Source: Mesonia hippocampi (GTDB lineage Bacteria > Bacteroidota > Bacteroidia > Flavobacteriales > Flavobacteriaceae). From it: a stretch of DNA of 64,000 nt. The stretch covers positions 62,001 through 126,000 of the forward strand of contig NZ_JACIFO010000006.1 of the NCBI RefSeq assembly GCF_014197445.1, given 5' to 3'. Positions 33,938-42,300 of this stretch are shown here, in pieces. The translations under genes and the position numbers were made by a program. Position 1 is the first letter of the stretch; each line of letters opens with the position of its first letter. The notes under the pieces were generated by a model, which worked only from the letters and a program-made list of their open reading frames with translations, did not search any database and had not been told where the DNA came from.

Positions 33938-35947
33938 ATGAAATTTATCACAACTACTTTTTTTACGCTTTTACTATCATCTTATGCTTTAATAGCACAA
34001 GATTCGAAGGTCATAGAGCCATGCGCAACACATATTAGTAACGAGTATCAAGCACAAACAAATCGTTTTGAGAATTGGCTTTCTCCCAAAGTTACTCAAT
34101 TAAAAAAAATGAGACTTTTAGGGAAAGTACAACAAACTGGGGTTTTACATACTATTCCTGTTGTAGTGCATGTTATTCATAATGGCGACCCAATTAATAC
34201 AAATGGAGATGCAGATAACGAAAATATCTCTTACAATCAGGTGCTTTCGCAAATCAATGTGCTTAATCAAGATTTTAGACGCATAGCAGGAACTCCTGGT
34301 GCAGAGGTTTCTAATTACCAATTAGGAGTAGATACACAAATAGAGTTTGCTTTGGCAAAAAGAGATCCTAATGGTTTGCCAACCAATGGTGTAAACAGAA
34401 TTAATATGTGCGAAGAGTCGTGGGGGAAATACCAAACACTAAATAGTGTAATTCCTTATATAGATAGCAATATTAAAGAACAAACAATTTGGGACCCTAC
34501 TAAATATTTAAATATTTGGGTAATTAAGTTTGGAGGATCATTTCATAACGGACTTTTTGGATATGCACAGTTTCCCGAAGCATCAACATTGTCGGGTATT
34601 CCTGCAGAAACAGGGGCAAACCCAGAGCTTACCGACGGAGTAGTGGTTGGGTACCAGAATTTTGGTGATATAACACAAGATGACGGATCATTCTCATTGT
34701 ATTACCTTACAGAAATGGGAAGAACCACAACACACGAAGTAGGACATTACCTTGGTTTACGCCATATTTGGGGAGATGGTGATTGTAGTTACGACGATTA
34801 TGTGGCAGATACCCCAGATCAAGAGGATAGTTCATCACAGGCAGATAATAATTGTACCATTTCCTTTACTTGCCAAACAGATGATATGATAGAAAACTAT
34901 ATGGACTATTCTGCAGAGCTTTGCCAAAATACATTTACACAAGGACAAAAAGATAGAATGTTAACTGTGCTGCAAAACTCTCCTCGTAGGATAGAATTAG
35001 CAACCTCCGATGCCTTAACTCCTGTAGCTATGCCTTTGGAAGCACGTTTGGTAGTAGATTTTTGTAACGCTAAAACACTAACATGTAGTAATAGCGGAGT
35101 AATCAACACAGAGATAATAAACTTAGGCGAAAATAATATTACAAGTGCTGTTATTAGCTATCAATTAAATAATGGTACAGCAGATACAACTACTTGGACT
35201 GGTAATTTATCACAATTCTCTTCAGAAAACGTTGTGATAAATACAGGGACTTTACAAGACGGTATCAATACGATTGATGTAGAAATTATTACCGTAAATA
35301 ATCAAACCGATAACGAGCAACTTAACAATACCGTTTCTGGAGAATTATCACATTCATTTACAGACCCTGCTAGTATTTTAAGCTATGACGAAACCGTGTT
35401 TAATTTAAGCCTAACAACAGATCAATATGCTTACGAAACAAGTTGGGATCTTAGGGATGCTAACGGAGAAGTAATAGAAAGCGGCGATAATTTAACCCAG
35501 TTTCAAACCTATACTGAAACATTTACGTTAGCGCCAAATAGCTGTTATACATTTACAGTTTACGATTCTTATGGCGATGGATTTAATGGCGACATGGAGT
35601 TTTCTACCGCTGGGGGAGCTATTTTAATGCAAGGAAGCTTCTCAGGCGCCTATGCCAATAGCGTAACTTTTAAAACAGGAAGCCTATCTGTAACTGATAA
35701 TAAGATGACAGAGGCTTTAAGCATTTACCCTAACCCAACAAAAGGAAGCTTAAACGTATTAGGAGAAAATATGCCTTTTAATAAGTATATTATTTATAAT
35801 ACATTAGGGCAAAGAGTAGCTTCAAAAGAATTTTCTTTAACCACCGAACAATCGATAGATGTTTATAACCTCCAAAAAGGTATTTATTTTATAGAACTAT
35901 ATATGGAGAATATGAATAAAAAAGTAATACGCTTTATAAAAGACTAA
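33938..35947 (+). CDS. Secreted M43 metalloprotease with type IX secretion sorting tail
   Basis: A 669-residue exported zinc protease of the cytophagalysin/pappalysin type. Signal peptide about 1-20 (ends LIAQ), then a propeptide-like region. The M43 catalytic domain (about 70-350) has the extended zinc motif HEVGHYLGLRH (about 266-276) with WGDGDC after it, and a met-turn in ENYMDYSAELC. Beta-sandwich domains follow (about 370-580), and the type A sorting domain starts IYPNPTKGSLNV (about 595) and ends MNKKVIRFIKD. It should leave the cell through the type IX secretion system and be anchored or released at the surface. It probably degrades proteins for nutrition. Confidence 0.94.
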   Translation: MKFITTTFFTLLLSSYALIAQDSKVIEPCATHISNEYQAQTNRFENWLSPKVTQLKKMRLLGKVQQTGVLHTIPVVVHVIHNGDPINTNGDADNENISYNQVLSQINVLNQDFRRIAGTPGAEVSNYQLGVDTQIEFALAKRDPNGLPTNGVNRINMCEESWGKYQTLNSVIPYIDSNIKEQTIWDPTKYLNIWVIKFGGSFHNGLFGYAQFPEASTLSGIPAETGANPELTDGVVVGYQNFGDITQDDGSFSLYYLTEMGRTTTHEVGHYLGLRHIWGDGDCSYDDYVADTPDQEDSSSQADNNCTISFTCQTDDMIENYMDYSAELCQNTFTQGQKDRMLTVLQNSPRRIELATSDALTPVAMPLEARLVVDFCNAKTLTCSNSGVINTEIINLGENNITSAVISYQLNNGTADTTTWTGNLSQFSSENVVINTGTLQDGINTIDVEIITVNNQTDNEQLNNTVSGELSHSFTDPASILSYDETVFNLSLTTDQYAYETSWDLRDANGEVIESGDNLTQFQTYTETFTLAPNSCYTFTVYDSYGDGFNGDMEFSTAGGAILMQGSFSGAYANSVTFKTGSLSVTDNKMTEALSIYPNPTKGSLNVLGENMPFNKYIIYNTLGQRVASKEFSLTTEQSIDVYNLQKGIYFIELYMENMNKKVIRFIKD

Positions 35948-35965
35948 GCGTTTAAATACAAAAGT

Positions 35966-36004
35966 AAAATGCGGTTTTTTGAATAAAAAAACCGCATTTT
36001 TTAT
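35966..36004. terminator. Bidirectional terminator after the M43 protease gene
   Basis: AAAATGCGGTTTTTT (35966-35980) and AAAAAACCGCATTTT (35986-36000) form a 15-bp stem around a short loop, followed by TTATAAA. A-rich and T-rich flanks allow use from both sides, including by the PadR operon. Confidence 0.85.
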
Positions 36005-36036
36005 AAAATTAATAACCTGTATATACTTGCAACTGC

Positions 36037-36456
36037 TTATTCGAAAAGATCTTCTTTGTCGAGATTGTTAATGGAGTTTTTCTTTGCCCAAAGGAAGAAA
36101 ATAAAATGTATAAGAAGAAAGAATCCCCAATAAAGCGCAATCATGATGGATGTATCTATATTTTCATGTATAGCACCAAACCCAAGCCCAATCCACAAGA
36201 GGGATATTCCATTATGAATTAAATAAGTTGTTAAATGAAACCTAAACCCAACATCATATATTGGTAAATATTCTCCGTCTTTTCGACCAAAATAGAACCC
36301 TGATATAAACATAAGTAGACCATAAGTTATTGAGCAGGCGACGATTATTGTTTTTAGTTGATTTTCAATACCATAGCTTAGAAAGTATCTAAATATTATA
36401 GTTAATACTGTTATAGTAACAGCGAATCTTAATAAATAGGGAGTGATTGTTTTCAT
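36037..36456 (-). CDS. Small multi-pass membrane protein, partner of the PadR regulator
   Basis: A 139-residue protein with four hydrophobic segments (about 8-25, 35-53, 70-90 and 105-125), ending in an acidic tail NLDKEDLFE. I do not recognise the family. Its ATG overlaps the stop of the PadR-type gene (ATGA), so it is translationally coupled to it. Such pairs (PadR regulator with a small membrane protein) are common; in other bacteria the membrane protein is often a signalling or anti-sigma-like partner, but nothing in this sequence proves that. Confidence 0.6.
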   Translation of the reverse strand: MKTITPYLLRFAVTITVLTIIFRYFLSYGIENQLKTIIVACSITYGLLMFISGFYFGRKDGEYLPIYDVGFRFHLTTYLIHNGISLLWIGLGFGAIHENIDTSIMIALYWGFFLLIHFIFFLWAKKNSINNLDKEDLFE

Positions 36457-36827
36457 TGTTCTTTTAATTTTAAAATATTTTTGATTTCAGTTGAGAAGAA
36501 TAGTTTAATATTTCTATCAACAAATTCATTAAAGAGCTCCTGACCAAGATTTGTTAAATAATAATATTTTCTGTTAGGGCCTTTATTGCCTTCTTTTAAT
36601 ACGTGAGTAAGCACATTTATGTGTTCGTATTTTCTTAACGCTCGATATAAGCTTTGCTCTTCACAGTTAATTGTACCCTTTGATTTTTTTGTGATAAAAT
36701 CTTTAATTTCATCAACATACTTTTCGCCTTCTTGGAGCGCCATAAATATCCAAAGCGTTAATTGCCCTTTCTTGTAAGTGTTTTCCCAAGAGAGTAGTAA
36801 TTCATTTAATTTTTTTTCATTTTTCAT
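36453..36827 (-). CDS. PadR-family transcriptional regulator
   Basis: A 124-residue winged-helix protein. The N-terminal helix and LLLSWENTYKKGQLTLWIFMALQEGEKYVDEIKDFI, then EQSLYRALRKYEHINVLTHVLKEGNKGPNRKYYYLTNLG, correspond to the PadR HTH and its RRYYxLTxxG wing. The C-terminal helix is the dimerisation helix. I chose the ATG at 36827; the upstream TTG at 36851 would leave almost no leader after the candidate promoter. A minus-strand -7 match (TACATTTG, 36863-36870) lies upstream. It is probably a ligand-responsive repressor of its own operon with the membrane protein. Confidence 0.78.
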   Translation of the reverse strand: MKNEKKLNELLLSWENTYKKGQLTLWIFMALQEGEKYVDEIKDFITKKSKGTINCEEQSLYRALRKYEHINVLTHVLKEGNKGPNRKYYYLTNLGQELFNEFVDRNIKLFFSTEIKNILKLKEQ

Positions 36828-36862
36828 TGTTGTTTCATTTGTATTATTCAAGATGTATAATG

Positions 36863-36870
36863 CAAATGTA
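36863..36870 (-). promoter_or_regulatory. Putative -7 element of the PadR operon
   Basis: On the minus strand this reads TACATTTG, a full TAnnTTTG match, 35 bases before the ATG at 36827. The rest of the gap to 37095 contains only an AT-rich short inverted repeat (CTAATTA/TAATTAG near 36950) and nothing else I can support. Confidence 0.4.
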
Positions 36871-37095
36871 GTAAATGAAACTATTTTTAAAAATAAATTT
36901 AAAAAAATATTGAATTAAGATAGTGTTTTAAATAAGTATTCCGCTAATTATTAGGTGAGTAATTAGCTGTGAGATTAGTCTGTATGTAGCTTTATCGGAG
37001 TAAGTGAGAATTGTTATTTTATAAAAACTAGTAAATCCTCGTTGTGAATAATTTATTGATATTAGTTTTATTCCTATCTCCTCTAAGCAATTATT

Positions 37096-37539
37096 TTAAT
37101 TACTAATATAGATAAACCTGCCGTTTACTTGTGTTAAATATTGCTCTAAGGTATATTTTAAGTTGTCTTTGTTTGGGCTATTATTAGTAAAACTGCCAGT
37201 TAGTAAGTCATATGTGTTTTGTTCGCATGCACAAATAACATTTAAGCCTTCCAGGTACATCCCAATACATTGGTTGTTTCTAGGGTGGTTAGGGTCGGCA
37301 GCATCCCAAGCTACATAAGCATTTTCGCCTATTTTCATTACAAAAATACCTCCGTTACCATATTCTGGAATATAAATAGGATTCATTACGCTGCGTAGGT
37401 TAACATATTGAGGCAAACTGGTGTCTATACGTAAGTCTATATTTACATCCAGTAAATTGGGGTTTCTTCTGCGATCATCATCACTGCTACAAGCGGTTAT
37501 ACTTAGCCATAAAATGCTGAAAAATAAAAGGTATCTCAT
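37096..37539 (-). CDS. Lipoprotein, possibly a degenerate Rieske-fold protein
   Basis: A 147-residue lipoprotein: signal peptide with lipobox SITAC (Cys 17), then an acidic linker SSDDDRRR. The central part VMKIGENAYVAWDAADPNHPRNNQCIGMYLEGLNVICACEQNTYDLLTG resembles the layout of small Rieske [2Fe-2S] lipoproteins found in flavobacteria (a CPH motif, then C-x-C/H motif followed by FDLLTG). The complete C-x-H pair is not present here, so a cluster may not form. Divergent from greA, with promoters in the 120-base gap. Confidence 0.5.
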   Translation of the reverse strand: MRYLLFFSILWLSITACSSDDDRRRNPNLLDVNIDLRIDTSLPQYVNLRSVMNPIYIPEYGNGGIFVMKIGENAYVAWDAADPNHPRNNQCIGMYLEGLNVICACEQNTYDLLTGSFTNNSPNKDNLKYTLEQYLTQVNGRFIYISN

Positions 37540-37569
37540 CTTTAAAATTTTTTTGCAAGGTAAGAAATA

Positions 37570-37600
37570 TTGCTAAGCATAAAATAATTTATTATCTTTG
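37570..37600 (+). promoter_or_regulatory. greA promoter
   Basis: TTG at 37570-37572, a 20-base spacer and TATCTTTG at 37593-37600 match the Bacteroidota consensus in full. The predicted start is near 37607. Confidence 0.7.
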
Positions 37601-37608
37601 TTAGAAGC

Positions 37609-37638
37609 GAATCTCCTTTAGTTGGGAGATTCTTTTTT
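37609..37638 (+). terminator. Intrinsic terminator (attenuator) in the greA leader
   Basis: GAATCTCC (37609-37616) pairs with GGAGATTC (37625-37632), followed at once by TTTTTT (37633-37638). It lies between the greA promoter and the ATG at 37660, starting within a few bases of the predicted transcription start. Read-through is needed for greA expression. Confidence 0.75.
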
Positions 37639-37659
37639 GTATATATAAACGAAAAAGTT

Positions 37660-38136
37660 ATGAGTAAAGTATCTTATTACACCCCAGAAGGATTAAAAAA
37701 GTTGAGAGATGAGCTTGATCAGCTTAGAGATGTAGAAAGACCCAAAGCTTCGCAAGCAATTGCAGAAGCCAGAGATAAGGGTGATTTGAGTGAGAATGCA
37801 GAATATGATGCTGCCAAAGAAGCACAAGGATTATTAGAATTAAAGATAGCTAAGCTAGAGGAAGTTGTAGCCAATGCACGCATTATAGATGAATCTCAAT
37901 TAGACACCTCAAAAGTATTGGTGCATAGTACGGTAAAAATTAAAAACACAACAAATGGGGCAGAAGTAACCTATAAACTGGTAGCCCAGAGTGAGGCCGA
38001 TTTAAAATCGGGTAAAATATCAGTCGATTCTCCTATTGGTAAAGGCCTGTTGGGGAAAAAAGTTGGCGAAGTAGCCGAGATTCAAGTTCCAAGGGGTGTA
38101 ATGACCTTCGAGATTTTGGAAATTAGTAGAGATTAA
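37660..38136 (+). CDS. greA: Transcription elongation factor GreA
   Basis: Binds RNA polymerase at the secondary channel and stimulates cleavage of backtracked RNA. It has 158 residues: an N-terminal coiled-coil (about 8-75) with the tip motif ARDKGDLSENAEYDAAKEAQG carrying the acidic catalytic D and E, and a C-terminal FKBP-like domain with DSPIGKGLLGKKVGEVAEIQVPRG. The length is exact for the family. It is single-gene: a strong promoter and leader attenuator upstream, and a strong bidirectional terminator downstream at 38157-38190. Confidence 0.97.
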   Translation: MSKVSYYTPEGLKKLRDELDQLRDVERPKASQAIAEARDKGDLSENAEYDAAKEAQGLLELKIAKLEEVVANARIIDESQLDTSKVLVHSTVKIKNTTNGAEVTYKLVAQSEADLKSGKISVDSPIGKGLLGKKVGEVAEIQVPRGVMTFEILEISRD

Positions 38137-38156
38137 ATTTTTTTCGAGTATATAGC

Positions 38157-38190
38157 AAAAAACCTCAGCCGTTTTAGGCTGAGGTTTTTT
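38157..38190. terminator. Bidirectional terminator between greA and the RND adaptor gene
   Basis: AAAAAACCTCAGCC (38157-38170) and GGCTGAGGTTTTTT (38177-38190) form a perfect 14-bp stem with a 6-base loop and T/A flanks on both strands. It serves both convergent genes. Confidence 0.9.
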
Positions 38191-38210
38191 GTTATTAATA
38201 AAGGTTTTAT

Positions 38211-39365
38211 TTAATGAGAATGTCCTCCTGAACTCTCCGAAAGCAAATCAAAAGTACCTTTAACTAAAAACACGTCTTCAGGACTTGTTTTGTCTATAGG
38301 AATAAAAGGTTTTATGCCATTGTGTTGTAAACTGTTTTCTACAGTTACTTTTTCAAAATAATAGGCGTCTTGTTGGGTTTCCTTCAATCTTAATACATAG
38401 GTTTTTCCTTCTAAATCTGTAAAAGCAGCTTCTGGTAGGCTAAGCATTTTTTGGGTGTTAACGCTAAACATGGCTTTTACAAACATTCCAACTTTAAAAT
38501 AATTGGCCTCATTTTCTGGATGAGCATGTACTTTAATGCTTCTATCGGATTCTATTTCTGCACCTATTAACCTGATATATGCTTTATGGATACTATCGGA
38601 AACTTCGGGTATTTGAAATTCGATGGTTTGCCCTTCGCTTAGGTATTTAATGTCTTTTTCAAATACTTTTAGTTCTAGATGCACGTGTTCTGTATTGATG
38701 ATTTCCATAATTGGAGCCGATTTTGCTACAAAAGATCCTTGTGAAACAAACATTTTAGAGATGCTACCAGAAATAGGGGCATAGATTTTTATGCTTTCTG
38801 AAAAATTTCCGTTTAATACTTGTTTATGGCTTAACCTCATTAAGGTTATTTTCTTTTGTAAGGCGTTATCTTTTGCTTGTGCCGCTTTGTATAAGCTACG
38901 TGTTTCCTCAAAAACCTTTTGCGAGATAACCTTGTCTGCTAGAAGGTTTTTTTTACGTTGGTATTCGGATGCTAGGTATTTGAGTTGCGCATTATTTTCT
39001 GCATAATCCTGTTGGATGCTTAAATATTCTGGGTTAGAAAGTTCTATCAAAACATCTCCTTTTTTTACCTTATCACCAATTAGTAAGCTAGTGTTAGAAA
39101 CATAGCCTTCAAAAAAGGTAGATACCGATGCTTTGTTTTTAGGCGGAACATCGATGGTTCCATGAGCGGTTAATTTTTCTGAAAAATTAGTACTATCTGC
39201 TTTTCCGAGTTTCAGCTTTGCATGTTCAAACTGAGTTTTAGTAACTTTTATAAGTTCGTCTTCTTCTGTATTGTTAGGGGTTGTTGTTTGCGTTTTTTGT
39301 TCAGAAGAGTTGCATCCTGCTATTAGCAGCATGATAAATAGGTATATGCTATAAGTAATTTTCAT
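38211..39365 (-). CDS. Efflux RND periplasmic adaptor subunit (CusB/CzcB-like lipoprotein)
   Basis: A 384-residue membrane-fusion protein. Lipobox IAGC (Cys about 18), a hinge region, a barrel-sandwich part with VSTFFEGYVSNTSLLIGDKVKKGDVLIELSNPEYL, an alpha-hairpin (about 110-185), the returning lipoyl half YAPISGSISKMFVSQGSFVAKSAPIMEI, and a beta-barrel/proximal domain. The C-terminus ends GGHSH, a possible metal site. It links the RND pump to its outer-membrane part across the periplasm. It follows the pump gene after 4 bases. The substrate class is heavy metals, judged from the pump. Confidence 0.92.
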   Translation of the reverse strand: MKITYSIYLFIMLLIAGCNSSEQKTQTTTPNNTEEDELIKVTKTQFEHAKLKLGKADSTNFSEKLTAHGTIDVPPKNKASVSTFFEGYVSNTSLLIGDKVKKGDVLIELSNPEYLSIQQDYAENNAQLKYLASEYQRKKNLLADKVISQKVFEETRSLYKAAQAKDNALQKKITLMRLSHKQVLNGNFSESIKIYAPISGSISKMFVSQGSFVAKSAPIMEIINTEHVHLELKVFEKDIKYLSEGQTIEFQIPEVSDSIHKAYIRLIGAEIESDRSIKVHAHPENEANYFKVGMFVKAMFSVNTQKMLSLPEAAFTDLEGKTYVLRLKETQQDAYYFEKVTVENSLQHNGIKPFIPIDKTSPEDVFLVKGTFDLLSESSGGHSH

Positions 39366-39369
39366 TGTT

Positions 39370-42300
39370 TTAGTAATTTAAGGTAAAGTAATTAAGCTGA
39401 ATGGTACTGTAATTATAAGCGCTTAGAAGCTTGAGATAAGCCAGTTTTATCTCTTGTGCGTTTTCGATACTTTGAACGTACCTAAAAAAATCTATCTCGC
39501 CATTTTTATAGCTAGAAGTAGCGTTTTTGATAATCTCATCGGCAATAATAAGCTGATGGCTTTTAAAGTTGTCTAAACTGTTTTTTTGCGTTTGGTAGTT
39601 GTTTAGAAGCTGTTGTTTTTTGGTATCAAAATCTAATTGTTTTTGCTCTTTTATTAAAGCAGCAGCAGAAGCCCTGTATTTTAGCGCTTTGATTTTTGCC
39701 CTGTTTCCAAAAAATAAAAGCGGGATTTTAACACCAATTTGATAAGCATCGTAGTTGTTTGAAATATAGCTGTTGGTTTTTAAAGAGTAACTAAGGCTAA
39801 TGTCTGGCAACAACTCATTTTTTGCTAATGATACTTCTTGTTCTGATAGCTTAACGTTGAGCTCTTCTAAGGTTAAGCTAGGGTTGCTGGCAATTAAATC
39901 TAAGTTTAAGCTTAAAGGTGCCAACGAATCGTTTTTTAATAAAAGTTCGCCGTCAGGCTGAATAATTTGTTGTAAGGCTAGAAGGGCATTATTACGATTT
40001 TCCTTTAACTCGTTAAGCTTTACTTCTAATTGCTGTTGTTTGGCTTCAGCAGTTATTTTTTCTAAATAATTAGATTCTCCTTCTTCAAATTTTCGTTTTG
40101 CCATGTATGTAAAATCGCTATAAATACTATCTAATTGTCTATAAATTTTTAATTCCGTTGTATTGGTTAAATAGTTTTGATAAGCTAAACGAAGGGCTTT
40201 TTTCTGTAAGATTATGTTGAGTTCCGTTTGGGTTTCAGCATAGGCTGTCTTGGTTTTTAACAAGCGTTTTTGTGAGCCATAAACAGTTGGAAACTTAAAA
40301 TCTTGAGCAAGGCTATACGTGTAAATAGATTCCCCATACATAGGATCTGTCTCTAAGTTATCATGACTATAAGAGAAACTTGTTTTATCAAATTGGTAAG
40401 CATTTCCTTCTTCTGTTTTTAGTGCTTGAGTGTTTAGCTGTTGTGCTTTTAAGTTGTTATTGTTTTTAAGCATTTGGGCTTCTAGCTTCTCAATTTCTTT
40501 TTCTTGCGAAAACCCAGAAAAGCTAAGTAAGCTTAACACAACAATACTAATGGCTGTTTTGGGTAAATTAGGTTTTTTTATTCTGTTTTCTACAATCATA
40601 TAAAGAACGGGTAAAACAATAAGTGTTAATAAGGTAGAAGTAGCGAGCCCGCCAATAACTACCGTGGCCAATGGTTTTTGAACCTCGGCACCAGCTCCTG
40701 TTGATATTGCCATAGGAAGAAACCCTAAGGCGGTTGAACTGGCAGTTAATAATACGGCTCGTAAACGCTCTTGTGTAGCGGTGATAATGTCTGCTTTTGT
40801 AAGCTTGGGTTTGTTTTGTTTAAGACTTTTAAAATATTCGGCAAGGATGATACCATTTAATACCGCAATCCCAAATAAAGCAATAAACCCAACACCTGCA
40901 GAAATACTAAAAGGCATATCTCGTAACCATAAAAATAAAATTCCGCCAACAGATGCAAATGGTATGGCTGTAAATATTAATAAGGCATCGCGGTGTTTTT
41001 TTAATGCAAAAAGTAGTAGTAGGTAGATTAAAACAAGTATAATGGGTACTACTATTTTTAATCGTTTACTGGCGCTTTCTAAGTTTTCAAATTCTCCCCC
41101 GTAAGTAACGCTATAACCTGTAGGAAGTGTTAAACTTGTAGTTAAGGTATTTTGAATATCGGTTACTACCGATTTTAAATCGCGGTTTCTTACGTTTACT
41201 CCAATTACAATACGTCTTTTTGTTTCGTCTCTAGAGATTTTTGCAGGACCTTTTTGGAGTTTAATTTCTGCTACTTCGCTAAGCGGAATTTTACCAGACT
41301 CGGGTGTATCAATCATTAGGTTTTCTACATCGCTGATGTCTTGTCTATTTTTATCATCTAAACGTACTACAATATCAAACCTGCGTTCTCCTTCAAAAAC
41401 AACCCCAACTTGCTTACCTGCAAAACCAGCGGCAACAATATTGTTTATATCTTCTATATTTAAACCGTAGCGTGCAATTTTATCGCGCTTATAGTTTACG
41501 GTCATTTCGGGTAAACCAACGGTTTTCTCTACGCTAATGTCGGCTGCTCCTTCAATATTGCTTATTAAATGTTGTACTTCGTTTGCTTTGGCGGCTAGGA
41601 TGTTTAAATCTTCTCCAAAAATTTTAATAGCAATATCGGTTTGTACACCGCTAACAAGCTCATTAAAACGCATTTCTATGGGTTGGGTAAACTGTATTTC
41701 CATACCCGGAATTACACTTAAAGCTTCTTTCATTTTATCGGCAAGCTCATCTTTTGTATCGGCAGATACCCATTCGCTTTTTGGTTTTAATCGGATAATA
41801 ACATCAGAATCTTGCATAGACATAGGGTCGGTAGGAACTTCGGCGGCTCCAATTCGGCTGACTACTTGTATGACCTCTGGAAAACGTTCTAACAGAATTT
41901 TTTCTATCATGGTTGTGCGCTCGATAGTACTGTTTAGTGATTTTCCTGTTTTTAGTACAGGTTGAATTACAAAGTCGCCTTCGTCTAAGGTGGGTACAAA
42001 TTCACTTCCCATTCTAGAAAATGTAAATCCGCCAAGTATAATAAGAAAAATAGCAGCGCCTATAATTATTTTAGGTTTTGCTAGTGACCATTTTAAGATA
42101 GGAAGATAGGTTTTTTTAGCAAAATGCATAAACCTATAAGATATGGTTGTTGTTTTCTGGATTTTAGGCTTTAAAAACAAGCTGCAAGCAACAGGAATCC
42201 AAGTGAAACATAAAAACATAGCTCCTAGTAGGGCAAAACTAAAGGTGATAGCCATAGGCCTAAACATTTTTCCTTCGGTACCAGAGAGTGTCATAATAGG

